Shown piece after piece: positions 1 to 9,073 of a DNA stretch of 15,115 nucleotides. This DNA comes from Hamiltosporidium magnivora (Eukaryota; Microsporidia; Dubosqiidae). The position numbers and the translations under genes were made by a program. The stretch lies in the NCBI GenBank assembly GCA_004325065.1, contig PITI01000300.1, forward strand, positions 1 to 15,115. The letters run 5' to 3'. The notes under the pieces are model-generated. The model saw nothing but the letters and a program-made list of their open reading frames with translations, did not search any database and had not been told where the DNA came from. Position 1 is the stretch's first letter. Each line of letters starts with the position of its first letter.

Positions 1-224
1 TCTTCTAAATTTGGTTTTTTCGATAATTTTACAATGAAAGTACTTAAAAAGTTTTTAAAAAAACAAATTAAATATTAAAATAGATTCCTGATTTTAGTGA
101 CAGATAAAACATTTTTCAAACAAACCATTTACTGATAAAATATTAATCCAAGTCATTTTTGTAAAATTAAACTCAATATTTTTTTATTAAATCCATAAAA
201 GATTTATTTAATAAATTTCTGGGT
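1..224. other. AT-rich sequence, no gene seen
   Basis: This is AT-rich DNA with poly-A and poly-T runs. I see no open frame of useful length on either strand and no RNA gene. It lies downstream, on the minus strand, of the possible relic at 225-412. Confidence 0.5.
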
Positions 225-412
225 TTAAATGTGTTTACCATTCTCATATGTATTTTCATCTACCTCTTTACTACTACCGTTTCTTCTTTCGAATCCGTCT
301 TGATTTATGTTTATCGTCGGTTCCTCTAACGTGGTTCCTCCTTTTGAGAAAAGAGAGATGTATTATCCTTTGCTTTTAAATGTTTAACATCATCTTCGTC
401 GTTACTGGCTTG
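225..412 (-). pseudogene. possible frameshifted relic of an acidic, low-complexity coding region
   Basis: This patch is clearly less AT-rich than its surroundings. On the minus strand two adjacent frames give sensible hydrophilic peptides. One frame (412 down to 326, 28 codons to a TAG) contains SNDEDDVKHLKAKDNTSLFS. The overlapping frame (362 down to 225, 45 codons to a TAA) contains LEEPTINI, NQDGFERRN and SSKEVDENTYENG. A single frameshift near 340-360 would join them. There is no ATG and there are in-frame stops upstream, so it cannot be an intact gene. Charged, low-complexity composition makes family assignment impossible by eye. It could also be a chance open stretch in a GC-richer patch. 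I call it a relic only because two acidic readings meet at one point. Confidence 0.25.
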
Positions 413-3223
413 TTATAAAGAAGGTGTTGATTCTTAGGGTATCTCAGATCTCTTAATAACACCTATTTACGCACTTTCACTGTTCTATTTGGCATTTAGT
501 CATGACTCAAGTTCTCTTCGTCGATTTAAGTAAATCAAAAAAACTTAAACCCAATATTATGAGTAAATCCCTATAAATTAAAGAGAAGAGTCATAAAAAT
601 GTGCTTTGGTATTAAAATAAGGTTTAAGTTTTACTAATTCGCGGTTTTTAAATATTAAATACATTCGAAAAATACAAATCTTTGAATCAAATAAACTGTA
701 TGATTCAAAAAAAATCTTTCTTATTTGCGATAAATATAGCTAACTTAGAATAAAGTAGGCTCATAGGCATATATTTTGATTCTTTCCTCAGAAATATTAT
801 AATGTTGCATCGAATTTTAAAAGATATATTAAAGAACATTTACAATGAAATCAAAATTTTTACACTTATTATAATGGTACGTTTAGTAAACAAAATAATT
901 AAGCCATGAACGTATACAAAGCTTATTTATGATTTTCTCTAAATAAACTAATCAGCTTAGAAGCATAATAGAATCTTTTATTAAATATTTCAAGAGGTCT
1001 TTATTTATATAATAAACTATTAATATGGCTTAAAAGTAACAGGTAAGGGTAATTTTAAGTATATTCTTTGATCTGTGCATAGCAAAAGAAATTTATTGAC
1101 AGTTTTAAACGAATCAATTTTTGATTTTTGTTTTTGATATTGTTTTTTCATGAATTTTTATACTTGATACAATGAAAAGGACATAATAATGAAATAACTA
1201 TTAAAGATCAATAAACTTATAAAAAACATGATTGAAAAACAATTTAAAGTAATAAGCTCAAATCGACTAAAATTATTTTTATATTTTATATTAAAACAAG
1301 ATATTGCAAAAAAACATTTTACTTGTTTCTTAGAAGTGAAATAGAATTTTATATTTACAAAAAAATATTAAATCAAATCAATATTTTTTATGATAGAAAT
1401 TTTTACTAAGTCTTTGTAAAGAAATACTTGATCTAATAAATATTATTTTGTTAATAGAAGTAAATTCTGCATGAAGCTATTTTTTCTAAACTTTAAAGAA
1501 ATTCAATTTATGGTTTAATGTTCCAATCATTTTCAAAAATTGATATCTTTTAATTCCGGATTGAAATTGATTCTTTTTACTGTATTTTTTTCGTTGAGCC
1601 AAACCTCATATATTTATTATTGAAAAATATAATTATCATTAAACTTTCCAAAGTATTCAATGATTATTTATCGGAAAAATAAGAAATTCTTATTCGAGTT
1701 ATTACTAGTATTTTAGGTTTATAAGATCTGTTGTTTTTTTGGTTTTCGACCTTTAAAAGAGAGTTATCAAGTATATTCAATTTGTAGCTTGGCTCTTTAT
1801 ACTACGGAAATGTCGTATATAAACTAAAAAGCAAGAATAAAAGATTACGCACATCTCTGCTCATAAATCATACAAAGTAAAAACGGTATTAAAAAATCTA
1901 AGTTTTTCAGCAGATTAGCGTATGCGTTGTAATATTAGTGGATATATAATTTTTTAATAGCTAATCATATAAAATTTTATAAATCGCTGTAAAATAAAAA
2001 TAAATATTTTGTGAAATAGCGCTTGTAAAATATAATACCTTTTTAAATTTCCAAATTCCTTATTTTGATAAAATTTTTAGCAACGTTTTGTATTAATAAT
2101 TAGATATGGATTTTGAAACAATAAATTCAACTTAAAAATTTTTTGTTTTATCTTCTATTTGCGCAAAAAGAATTGTTTTAATTCATTTTTTTATATTTGA
2201 ATGAATTCGATATTAAAAGTTTTTTTGTAGATAGAAAAGTTATATGTAGATAAAAAAAATTATATATTACTGTAAATAAATTGTTTGTTTTTTTCATCCG
2301 TTATTCGTATTAAGTGAGATAATAACTACATTTAAAACCAATCTGCTTGGCTTCAATTAGAAAAAAGTGCTTAGTAACTTTGTTAGTTTGGATTTTCGAT
2401 TGATTCATTTGAATTTATATATTGACATAAAACGTCTAGATATCTATTTATATTTGCTAATCTATTTAGTAATTTATTACAACTAGATTTGAAACCACGA
2501 TTGACTTTTGGCAACTAAATTGGACTAGAAATCTAGACTTGCTCATTCATATAGAATATTTAGCACCTAATAGAAAAGTGTTTATAACGCTAACAAGCCA
2601 TAAAGAAAAATGAAATTAAAAATATAATTATGGTATTGGTGCGCCTAAATAGACTTCAATGTAAGTCTCCGAAATATTTCTTATCTGGAAGTTTTATTTG
2701 AAAAGATATAGACTAAGTGGAAGTTTTGCTGGTCTTGGGGATTCCAAGCTGTGTTCCGACTTGTGATCGTATTTTGGGCAACTTATATAAACAAATTCGG
2801 GTAAATGCTGCCTTTTTGATTAATTTTACACTTTTAAATTGAAAACTTTCGAATTTGTAGTTTTAAATTTACAATATTTGGTTGAAGAATTTTGTTGTCT
2901 ATATACAACCAAAAACGCTGGTAAATACTATGAAAGAAATATAACATAGAATGTTTCTAAAAAGATAGAATGTAATCAAAGAAATACATTGAAATTATTT
3001 TTATTTGCGTGTTTTGGTATAAAAATTTTTTTTATGTATGTTCTCATTATTTCTACATTCTATATAGCATTGAATTTCTTTTTGTTAGTCGAATATATTT
3101 TATTCTTTGTTAATTTATTCATATACATCACTAAAATAAAAATAAATTTGTGATTATTCCTGAATATTTCTATGTACACGATATTCCGATATATTACGAA
3201 TATAGAGTATTTTATTTGCGTAG
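413..3223. other. gene-poor AT-rich stretch of 2.8 kb
   Basis: No gene is supported here. Most of it is A/T-dominated with stops in all frames. Two less AT-rich patches stand out. Around 1700-1920 a plus-strand frame of about 39 codons includes RPLKESYQVYS. Around 2640-2840 a plus frame (2717-2842, 41 codons) and a minus frame over the same bases are both open, so the coding strand cannot be chosen. These may be further worn-down mobile-element or gene fragments. None has a motif I recognise. GTAAGT occurs at about 2664, but no exon lies beside it. Confidence 0.5.
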
Positions 3224-3981
3224 TCTTTACCGGATAAAGATGCTATTTTAAAACGTTTGCAATCTGAACTAGCTTTCGCTTGTTTTAAAGCAAATAACTT
3301 AATTTCGATTTTGTTATCTAGCTCGACTAAATTATATGATTTATTGTCATATTTAAAGACAGGCTACTCTAGATACAACATACATTATTAAATGGCCAAA
3401 AGAATTTCCAAACGTTGTTTATGTAGACCAAGTCGTATTTCAAGCAAAATTTAATCATTAGAATTCCAGTCTTTTTCAATTACTCCAAAGTAATCTTATA
3501 TAAACTTTTTCTTGTTAAATTTCGGAATAATTATTAGCTTTTCAGCCACAAATGAGCATCTTGAAGTCGAATAATTGTTTTATATTTTACTAAGTTGCTT
3601 CATAAGTGAGCCAATTGACTTTTTTATATTGAATCTCTAAATAATTAAAGATAATTATTCTAAAGGTACTTGTAAATATAAATATATATTAAGTTTTTAA
3701 ATATGCGTCCTATTATTAAAATTTTTTATTAAATGGGAAAAGGATCGGGTAGTTGTTTATTCAATTAATCCGAAGAGATTCAATTTTCCGACGGTGCATT
3801 TTTTAAAGTTCTTTTACAAAGTCTCATTTCTGCAGAAGAAAGGCGTAAATATATACATACACAAGGTAAAGGCAAATGTTAAAGCCATGGATTATAATAC
3901 AACATTTACTGTCAATTCACCGACTTAATAATTGGCTCGGATTTTGAAGAGGCAAGTAACTCTCTTCTGATTTCTAGATAA
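3224..3981 (+). pseudogene. relic of an IS630/Tc1-mariner-type transposase gene
   Basis: This is a broken coding region readable only by changing frame several times. Frame 1 (3224-3391) begins SLPDKDAILKRLQSE and ends at TAA. An overlapping frame (3357-3461) carries WPKEFPNVVYVDQVVFQAKF. Its VYVD-x-V-x-F pattern resembles the first catalytic Asp motif (I/VYVDEVGF) of IS630-like DDE transposases. After about 240 degenerate bases, 3706-3737 gives RPIIKIFY in one frame and FFIKWEKD in the next. This resembles the LNPIE-EFF-x-KW block around the third acidic residue, with the acidic position replaced. It is followed by an NP motif at 3067 relative order downstream (bases 3767-3772) and, in another frame, EEIQFSDGAFF and LISAEERRKYIHTQG, like the family's C-terminal tail. 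Motif order fits the family and the spacing is slightly short. The middle Asp motif was not found. The element is dead. Alternatives are another DDE family or coincidence in a GC-richer patch. Confidence 0.5.
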
Positions 3982-4432
3982 TGTATCAAAAAGAATAGTT
4001 TTATGTACTAAGATTGTCTTTCCCTATATAATTTTAACGCATGTATGTTTCTTTTTTAATCTTAATACTTCTATAAAAGATTATGATTATTTGATCAATT
4101 TATATTATCATTGTCTATATTCTTTGACTATATAGCCACAGGTATTTTTTTTAGAATGAATTTTGAATTCGTTATGGTTTTAAATTAACTGATTCTATCA
4201 GAACTTAGTTTAAATGTGAATTTTAAAATTTTTTTCTGCTATGAAATTATTTTGCAAACTTTTTTTATAATTTAATGACGTTTACAGTTTCTATATTGAT
4301 TTTAAACACGTAAAGTCTTAGGCTTATATGATATAGTAAAATTACCTTTTTTTTAAAAAAAAACGATTATATATTTTTAAATTAGCAGAGAAAGAGAAAT
4401 ATTTATATAAGAAACAAAAATATACTATAAAC
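3982..4432. other. AT-rich spacer downstream of the LRR gene
   Basis: No gene is seen. The minus-strand 3' untranslated region of the LRR gene presumably ends in the right part of this interval or just before it. A plus-strand T-run and an A-run lie near 4346-4363. Confidence 0.5.
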
Positions 4433-4438
4433 TTTATT
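4433..4438 (-). terminator. AATAAA polyadenylation signal of the LRR gene
   Basis: The minus strand reads AATAAA about 34 bases after the TGA stop of the LRR gene (plus strand TTTATT). This position suits a eukaryotic gene with a short 3' untranslated region. In such AT-rich DNA the hexamer is common, so the placement is the main support. Confidence 0.45.
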
Positions 4439-4471
4439 CGAAAAACATCACCAGGGAATGATTTCACTTTA

Positions 4472-6949
4472 TCACACACAAACAAGGGAAACCATATATT
4501 TGCTAAACATATCACACAAGACTTGTAATGCAAAAGAATTAACATTATATTCACTTAAGCATAACTCTAATCTAAAATTAGAATTTTTGAAATTACACTC
4601 TTTCATATCATCCACACCTATGCCTACGAATTCACTGCATGAAATTTTGGCTTCGGAAAGATTCGAAAAACCAGCTAGACTTAAGAGATCATCAAAATCT
4701 ATTCTTTCCTCAAATTCCACATTTAAAATACTTAAATTATGTCTAGCAGTTGTAGACAAAAGACAATCACAATAATATGACAGAGTATTTTCGGCGGAGA
4801 CTTTGAGGCGTAATACCTCAAGTTTCTTGCAGTTCAAAATTCTTTGAAATCCAGAAGAACACAAATCAACGCCAGAAAGATCCAATGAAACCAATGAATC
4901 ACATAAAACGTCTGTAAAAATACTTTTAAACAATTCAGCCTCTATCTTAACTCCAGCAAGACTCAAAGAACTTAAATTTTTAAAGCTAGAAATAAAACCC
5001 GAATTTCCCAAACCAACGATATTTCTTGATATATCCAAATAATTTATCAATTCGAATATTCTTAAATCAGATATGTTACTAATGTCTAAAGGAAGACTAG
5101 AAGCAAGATTAAGTTTTTCGAGATTCTTAAAGTTATCAATCAACTCAAAATCTTTAGATTCCATCGAATTATCACTTAAATTCAAAGAGATAACCGATTT
5201 TTTTAGGGAATGCACAAAGAATATAAACCTTACATCACTAAATTTTTTTATCTGAGACAAACTCAAAACTTCAACAGAGTTTTCGATGAAAAACTTGCTT
5301 AAATAGTCATTTGGAACATATCCATTCATCTCCAAACGATCCCATTGTCTTTTTAAGCTCAATACCGAAAAGGTTAAAACAGAAGGTTGAAATTCAAAAA
5401 AATTAAGAAATAAATCATTGAGATTCACTGATTTCAACAAAAATTCTACCAGATTAAAAGGAAGTCTGGAATAGGAAATATTTAATGTTCTTAAATTATT
5501 TAGTATTTCGTAACCAGAGACAAGGTTTTTTTGTGGTTTCCATATTGAATTTTGACACATTGCACAGTCATATAAAACCAAAAGTCTTATCTTTGAACAA
5601 AGGATATTTTCAACATCATCTGGAAATATTTCAAAGCCGCGTAAAATTAAAACATTTAAATTCGGTATTTCCGTTAACAATTCTGTTATTTTTTGAGATT
5701 TACCAATAGAACAAAAAGATACTTCAAAATCAGTCAGAATATTTCCACCAAAAAGTGTACCAATTAGATCAAAATCTATTTCAACATTCATGAACTTCAA
5801 ATATGAAATTCTTTGTGTATTTTCGTCACTTAAATATGCGAAAAAGTCATACGATAAAGCTTTTAAAGGAGGTGAACATTTTTTTGGTGCATCTGAGTTT
5901 AAAAAGCCACAAATATTATGATATCTAATAGGATTAAAGGTATACTCAGTATTATCAAAAAAATACCCAGAAATTTTTGTAACAGTCAAAAGCCAGTTAA
6001 AGACACGCATTTTGTCAGTAATTGCTGCCATAAGTATTTCTAACGAGTTAGCTGATATCTTTAAAACCAGTCTATGGACACTTTCTGTATATCTAAAGCA
6101 CTGATCAATACTTTGATTTTTTTTCTGAAATATTGAAACCATAGAAGTATCAGGAATTAGACACGCATTTAATGATTCATTTATTGCCCCAAGGAAGTAC
6201 ATAAACGGCCTCTGTCGTCTTTTTTCTTTAAAATAACGTATTCTGTAGTTCTTGGGATCTTTCAGAATATTAACAGCACTAACGTTCATTAATCCATTTT
6301 GGTATAATTTCGTATAAAATTCATTCAGACACTCACTACTAACAGGATCAAGCAGATCTATAAGCTTTATAAGCCTATAGAACAATTTGTAAGATAAATT
6401 ATGGCCTGTAATAATCGAATCACATTTCATATATTTGACAAAAACATTAAACAACTGATACGTCACACAAAAAGAACCTTTAAACACAAAAGGTTTCTTT
6501 TCATTTTTAGCTAAATATTCATTCAAGACACGAAATCTTACATTCCAATCATCTCGATAATCAACTTCAAAAATATGTAGTGGTTCATGATTTTCAAAAG
6601 CAATGTCGAGAGAACAAACAAAAAACTTAGGATGTATCTTATGTTCAATAAAGAAATGATTTCCGGAACACAAACATGATTTTTCACCTGCCATTGGACG
6701 CGACAACCAATACTCTACAGAAGCAAGGTCTTCTACACTAATCATGTCTCTCCAATTGATATCTATTAACCCAAACTTTATTCGATCGTTATTCGCCGGA
6801 GTAGCGCATTTTACGCCTTTTAAACAGCAAGTGCTAGCAAAAAACCAACGGCACACTATCATAAACATTATCATATTCATGTAAGACATTCCATTCTTTT
6901 TTACATGATACAAGCTAAAAAAATTTTGCAAACAGCCAAAGGAATACAT
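4472..6949 (-). CDS. secreted or membrane-targeted leucine-rich-repeat protein
   Basis: This 825-codon intronless gene runs from ATG at 6949 to TGA at 4472-4474. The N-terminus is hydrophobic and Met-rich. A better signal peptide begins at Met21 (6889), Met24 or Met26 and covers about residues 24-45 (MFMIVCRWFFASTCCL), so the true start may be internal. Residues about 50-375 form a Cys-containing domain I do not recognise. Residues about 380-790 are an LRR array with variable spacing: LNVLIL (431), LRTLNIS (486), VEVLSLS (559), VISLNLSDN (586), LEKLNLA (610), INYLDISRN (635), LSSLSLAG (659), LVSLDLSGV (686), LEVLRL (710) and LSILNV (739). There is no transmembrane segment near the C-terminus and no enzyme motif. 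LRR folds generally bind proteins. Multigene families of secreted LRR proteins are known in microsporidia, so a role at the host interface is a reasonable inference. It stands alone, divergent from the gene at 9074. Coding status is certain; the function is not. Confidence 0.93.
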   Translation of the reverse strand: MYSFGCLQNFFSLYHVKKNGMSYMNMIMFMIVCRWFFASTCCLKGVKCATPANNDRIKFGLIDINWRDMISVEDLASVEYWLSRPMAGEKSCLCSGNHFFIEHKIHPKFFVCSLDIAFENHEPLHIFEVDYRDDWNVRFRVLNEYLAKNEKKPFVFKGSFCVTYQLFNVFVKYMKCDSIITGHNLSYKLFYRLIKLIDLLDPVSSECLNEFYTKLYQNGLMNVSAVNILKDPKNYRIRYFKEKRRQRPFMYFLGAINESLNACLIPDTSMVSIFQKKNQSIDQCFRYTESVHRLVLKISANSLEILMAAITDKMRVFNWLLTVTKISGYFFDNTEYTFNPIRYHNICGFLNSDAPKKCSPPLKALSYDFFAYLSDENTQRISYLKFMNVEIDFDLIGTLFGGNILTDFEVSFCSIGKSQKITELLTEIPNLNVLILRGFEIFPDDVENILCSKIRLLVLYDCAMCQNSIWKPQKNLVSGYEILNNLRTLNISYSRLPFNLVEFLLKSVNLNDLFLNFFEFQPSVLTFSVLSLKRQWDRLEMNGYVPNDYLSKFFIENSVEVLSLSQIKKFSDVRFIFFVHSLKKSVISLNLSDNSMESKDFELIDNFKNLEKLNLASSLPLDISNISDLRIFELINYLDISRNIVGLGNSGFISSFKNLSSLSLAGVKIEAELFKSIFTDVLCDSLVSLDLSGVDLCSSGFQRILNCKKLEVLRLKVSAENTLSYYCDCLLSTTARHNLSILNVEFEERIDFDDLLSLAGFSNLSEAKISCSEFVGIGVDDMKECNFKNSNFRLELCLSEYNVNSFALQVLCDMFSKYMVSLVCV

Positions 6950-6953
6950 GGAT

Positions 6954-6966
6954 CTACATTTTACAT
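6954..6966 (-). promoter_or_regulatory. two minimal start-stop upstream ORFs before the LRR gene
   Basis: On the minus strand ATGTAA (6966-6961) and ATGTAG (6959-6954) lie one base apart. The annotated ATG at 6949 follows four bases later. If the mRNA starts upstream of them, each is a start codon followed at once by a stop. They could hold back initiation at 6949 or steer ribosomes to Met21 (6889). If transcription starts inside or after them, they mean nothing. Their presence also weakens the case for 6949 as the true start. Confidence 0.3.
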
Positions 6967-8301
6967 CTCTTTAAATATTTTTTTTGTTCTTTTTATCTTT
7001 AAAAATATATTAAAACAAAAAAATTGAACTGATAAAACACATAATTTAATTTAAAATTCTTTATTTTAATTAATATTGTAGAATTTGCAATCAAAACGGA
7101 ATATTATTTTAAATATAGAATTTTAATTTAATTTCCTATTTTAATTTAAATATATCTGAAAATTCGTTATTAAATCTACAATTGCGAAAATTTCTTCTAT
7201 TTATCGCAATTGCTTTACTGAAAATTTATTTGTATTAAAATCAGCAATTCTCCTTTTATAATCTGTATTTAAATTTTTATTCCGTTCTTTCACACAAAAG
7301 AAGTTCTATAACGTTCTAACTATTTTATTGCTTATTCATAACTATTTTTCGCTGAAACAATCTGGTACTGTAGCTCTTTCATTTGTGGTATGTGCATGTT
7401 TTTGAATCTTTTTCATTATTCTCCATGATTGAAACAGAATAATCCAATAAAAATTAATATTATGTACTTTGTATGTTTTCATTCAAATTTATCTTTGATA
7501 TATCACCATAATTTCCGTATCGCAAATTTGTTTTAAAAGAATTTCGGAAAGAAATGCGAAATGCGCAAAATAACAGAATTCTTTTTTTTAGACAAATATA
7601 GTCTCTGGGACTACTATCTCGTTATAAATTAATGAGTTCCAAGTTATAGAAAATAGGTAAAAAAAACTTTTATTTCAAAATTTCCAAAGCAATCTTGATA
7701 TTTTTTTGCAAAAAAAAACTCAATAAAATGCATGTTTCTGTTTTTTTTATAATTTTTTATAGGTTTGAACTGTAATTTCGATTTTTTCTAACAGTATATA
7801 AAAGCAAGAATTTTTTAAAGTAAAAGAACCACGATAAATATTATCAATAAAGAAACTAAATATCTTCTTTATTTATTTTAAGTTAGGTTTTGAGATTTTT
7901 TTATAGATTACTATCAAAATGCTATATTCTAAAACGGTTTTTAAGAATTATATTTCAAATTTTTTAAGATTATTTATGATAAAATATCACAGAGAAATCT
8001 ATTCTTTAGCACCGAAGATTTCTCTATTTATAAAAGTGAATTTACTTCAGTTGATTATCACAAAATTTCAATTATAAATCCCAACGGGCTTTTTTCCAAA
8101 GCTGGAAATTTAAATATTTCGGTACATTGTTTTAGCTATGTTTGAATTTTACTCTGTATATGGTATTTATTCCATCTATACAGCTTAAGTTTGGAAGAAT
8201 CTATAAACCTCGGTATTTTTCTAGATGGATTGTACATTGTTTAAAATTAAAGTTGTAAAAGAATCACCTTCAACAATATTCTACATTATTCCGTGATATG
8301 T
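6967..8301. other. AT-rich spacer upstream of the LRR gene
   Basis: No coding region is supported. The right-hand end of the LRR promoter presumably lies at 6967-7100, which is almost pure A/T with an oligo-T run at 6979-6986. No unambiguous TATA or GGG/CCC element can be picked out. Short perfect inverted repeats occur at 7179-7187/7204-7212 (9 bp) and 7991-8000/8016-8025 (10 bp). I do not consider them significant. Confidence 0.5.
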
Positions 8302-8606
8302 GATTATCGGTAGGAAAAAGGAATATGCTTGATTACATTCTGTATTTCCCAAGCATTAAACTATTATTTAGTGAAATATATATGCCTAATCAAAAAAGCA
8401 TTTGTACCAATGAGAATGCAAGAGCAACGCTTGATGCTATAAGGAATTTGTGTGTTTTAACTAGAAAACACACAGTATGTTTTAAAACCAAACATTTAAA
8501 ATATCAAACCTTGATTTTGAATGATGCATTTAGGCGAAGTTGAAAAAGAGACTCAAGCTTATGTGATAGTGAAGCTATCTATGATGCAGTTAAAAGAGTA
8601 GAATAA
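8302..8606 (+). pseudogene. relic of a LINE-type reverse transcriptase, finger/palm region with motif A
   Basis: The piece opens with DYR, a stop, then GICLIT (8302-8337), resembling the YRGISLI block that starts many LINE reverse-transcriptase domains. A 72-codon frame from ATG 8325 to TGA 8541 follows, with IKLLFSEIYMPNQKS and NENARATLDAIRNLC. These resemble the segment where LINE enzymes have a run like LLF-E-x-x-I-x-x-NQ-x-GFR followed by an IREIC-type helix. Past the TGA the same frame continues 20 codons with CDSEAIYDAV (8562-8591). Its D-x4-Y-D-x-V spacing matches palm motif A (D-x-x-K-A-F/Y-D-x-V). The +1 frame reads GEVEKETQAYV just before it, suggesting a one-base frameshift. The usual GF becomes SI. 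No motif C (F/YxDD) follows. It is a dead fragment in correct motif order. The call rests on motif resemblance, not on open-frame length. Confidence 0.55.
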
Positions 8607-9041
8607 ACCAACCTATAATACAAATAATTTATTAAATGTAAACCGAATATCAAAATAACTGCGATTGTACTTCATTATAATGAAAAAAATCAATAATTAT
8701 AGACTACATTTAAAAAGTCAGATTTTTATATATAAAGATATCGATTTACCTAGAAACTGCTTATCAAATCAATACTTAGGAAAAACAAATCGAACTTCTT
8801 ATTGTTATTATATTTATATCTATTTTTTCTGGGTCCAAAAATGTATTTAATTTCTAAATTTCTATTTGAATTTAAAATAATTGGCTGATCATTCAAAAGG
8901 GAATTGATCTTTAATAATTGGGTTTGTAAATAAATTAAAATCTAAAACTACCAATTGAATTATATTTCGATGAAAATCAACAAATAAAATTTTTTTCACA
9001 ATCAAATATAAACATCATTTGTTTTCGATCAATTAGAGAAA
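8607..9041. other. AT-rich spacer before the membrane-protein gene
   Basis: No gene is supported. A plus-strand open run of 61 codons (8665-8850) begins only at TTG, has biased FYIN-rich composition and no motif, and I take it as chance. If the reverse-transcriptase relic once extended here, the next palm motifs are no longer recognisable. Confidence 0.5.
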
Positions 9042-9049
9042 TATAAATA
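9042..9049 (+). promoter_or_regulatory. TATA-like element upstream of the membrane-protein gene
   Basis: TATAAATA lies 24 bases before the ATG at 9074. Microsporidian 5' untranslated regions are often very short, so a TATA box this close would be plausible. In AT-rich DNA such octamers are frequent, and only its position supports the call. Confidence 0.3.
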
Positions 9050-9073
9050 ATTCTTCTTCTTTTGCAATCTTGC

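Noticed and set aside
4342..4554. 70-codon minus-strand ORF overlapping the end of the LRR gene
   Set aside because: It lies in a different frame of the LRR coding end and its 3' flank, has biased FYKI-rich composition after the overlap and no domain. I take it as a shadow.
4458..4775. 105-codon plus-strand ORF
   Set aside because: It is entirely antisense to the LRR-coding region apart from the first bases. Its openness follows from the codon composition of the real gene.
5073..5709. Two plus-strand ORFs of 60 and 74 codons (5073-5255 and 5485-5709)
   Set aside because: Both are antisense to the LRR gene and have no motif of their own.
7991..8025. 10-base hairpin (arms 7991-8000 and 8016-8025) and a 9-base one at 7179-7212
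   Set aside because: Same chance argument as above. Neither is placed as a terminator or regulatory stem next to a gene end.
8665..8850. 61-codon plus-strand ORF
   Set aside because: It has only a TTG start at this length, its composition is that of translated AT-rich DNA, and it has no motif or promoter-like word.
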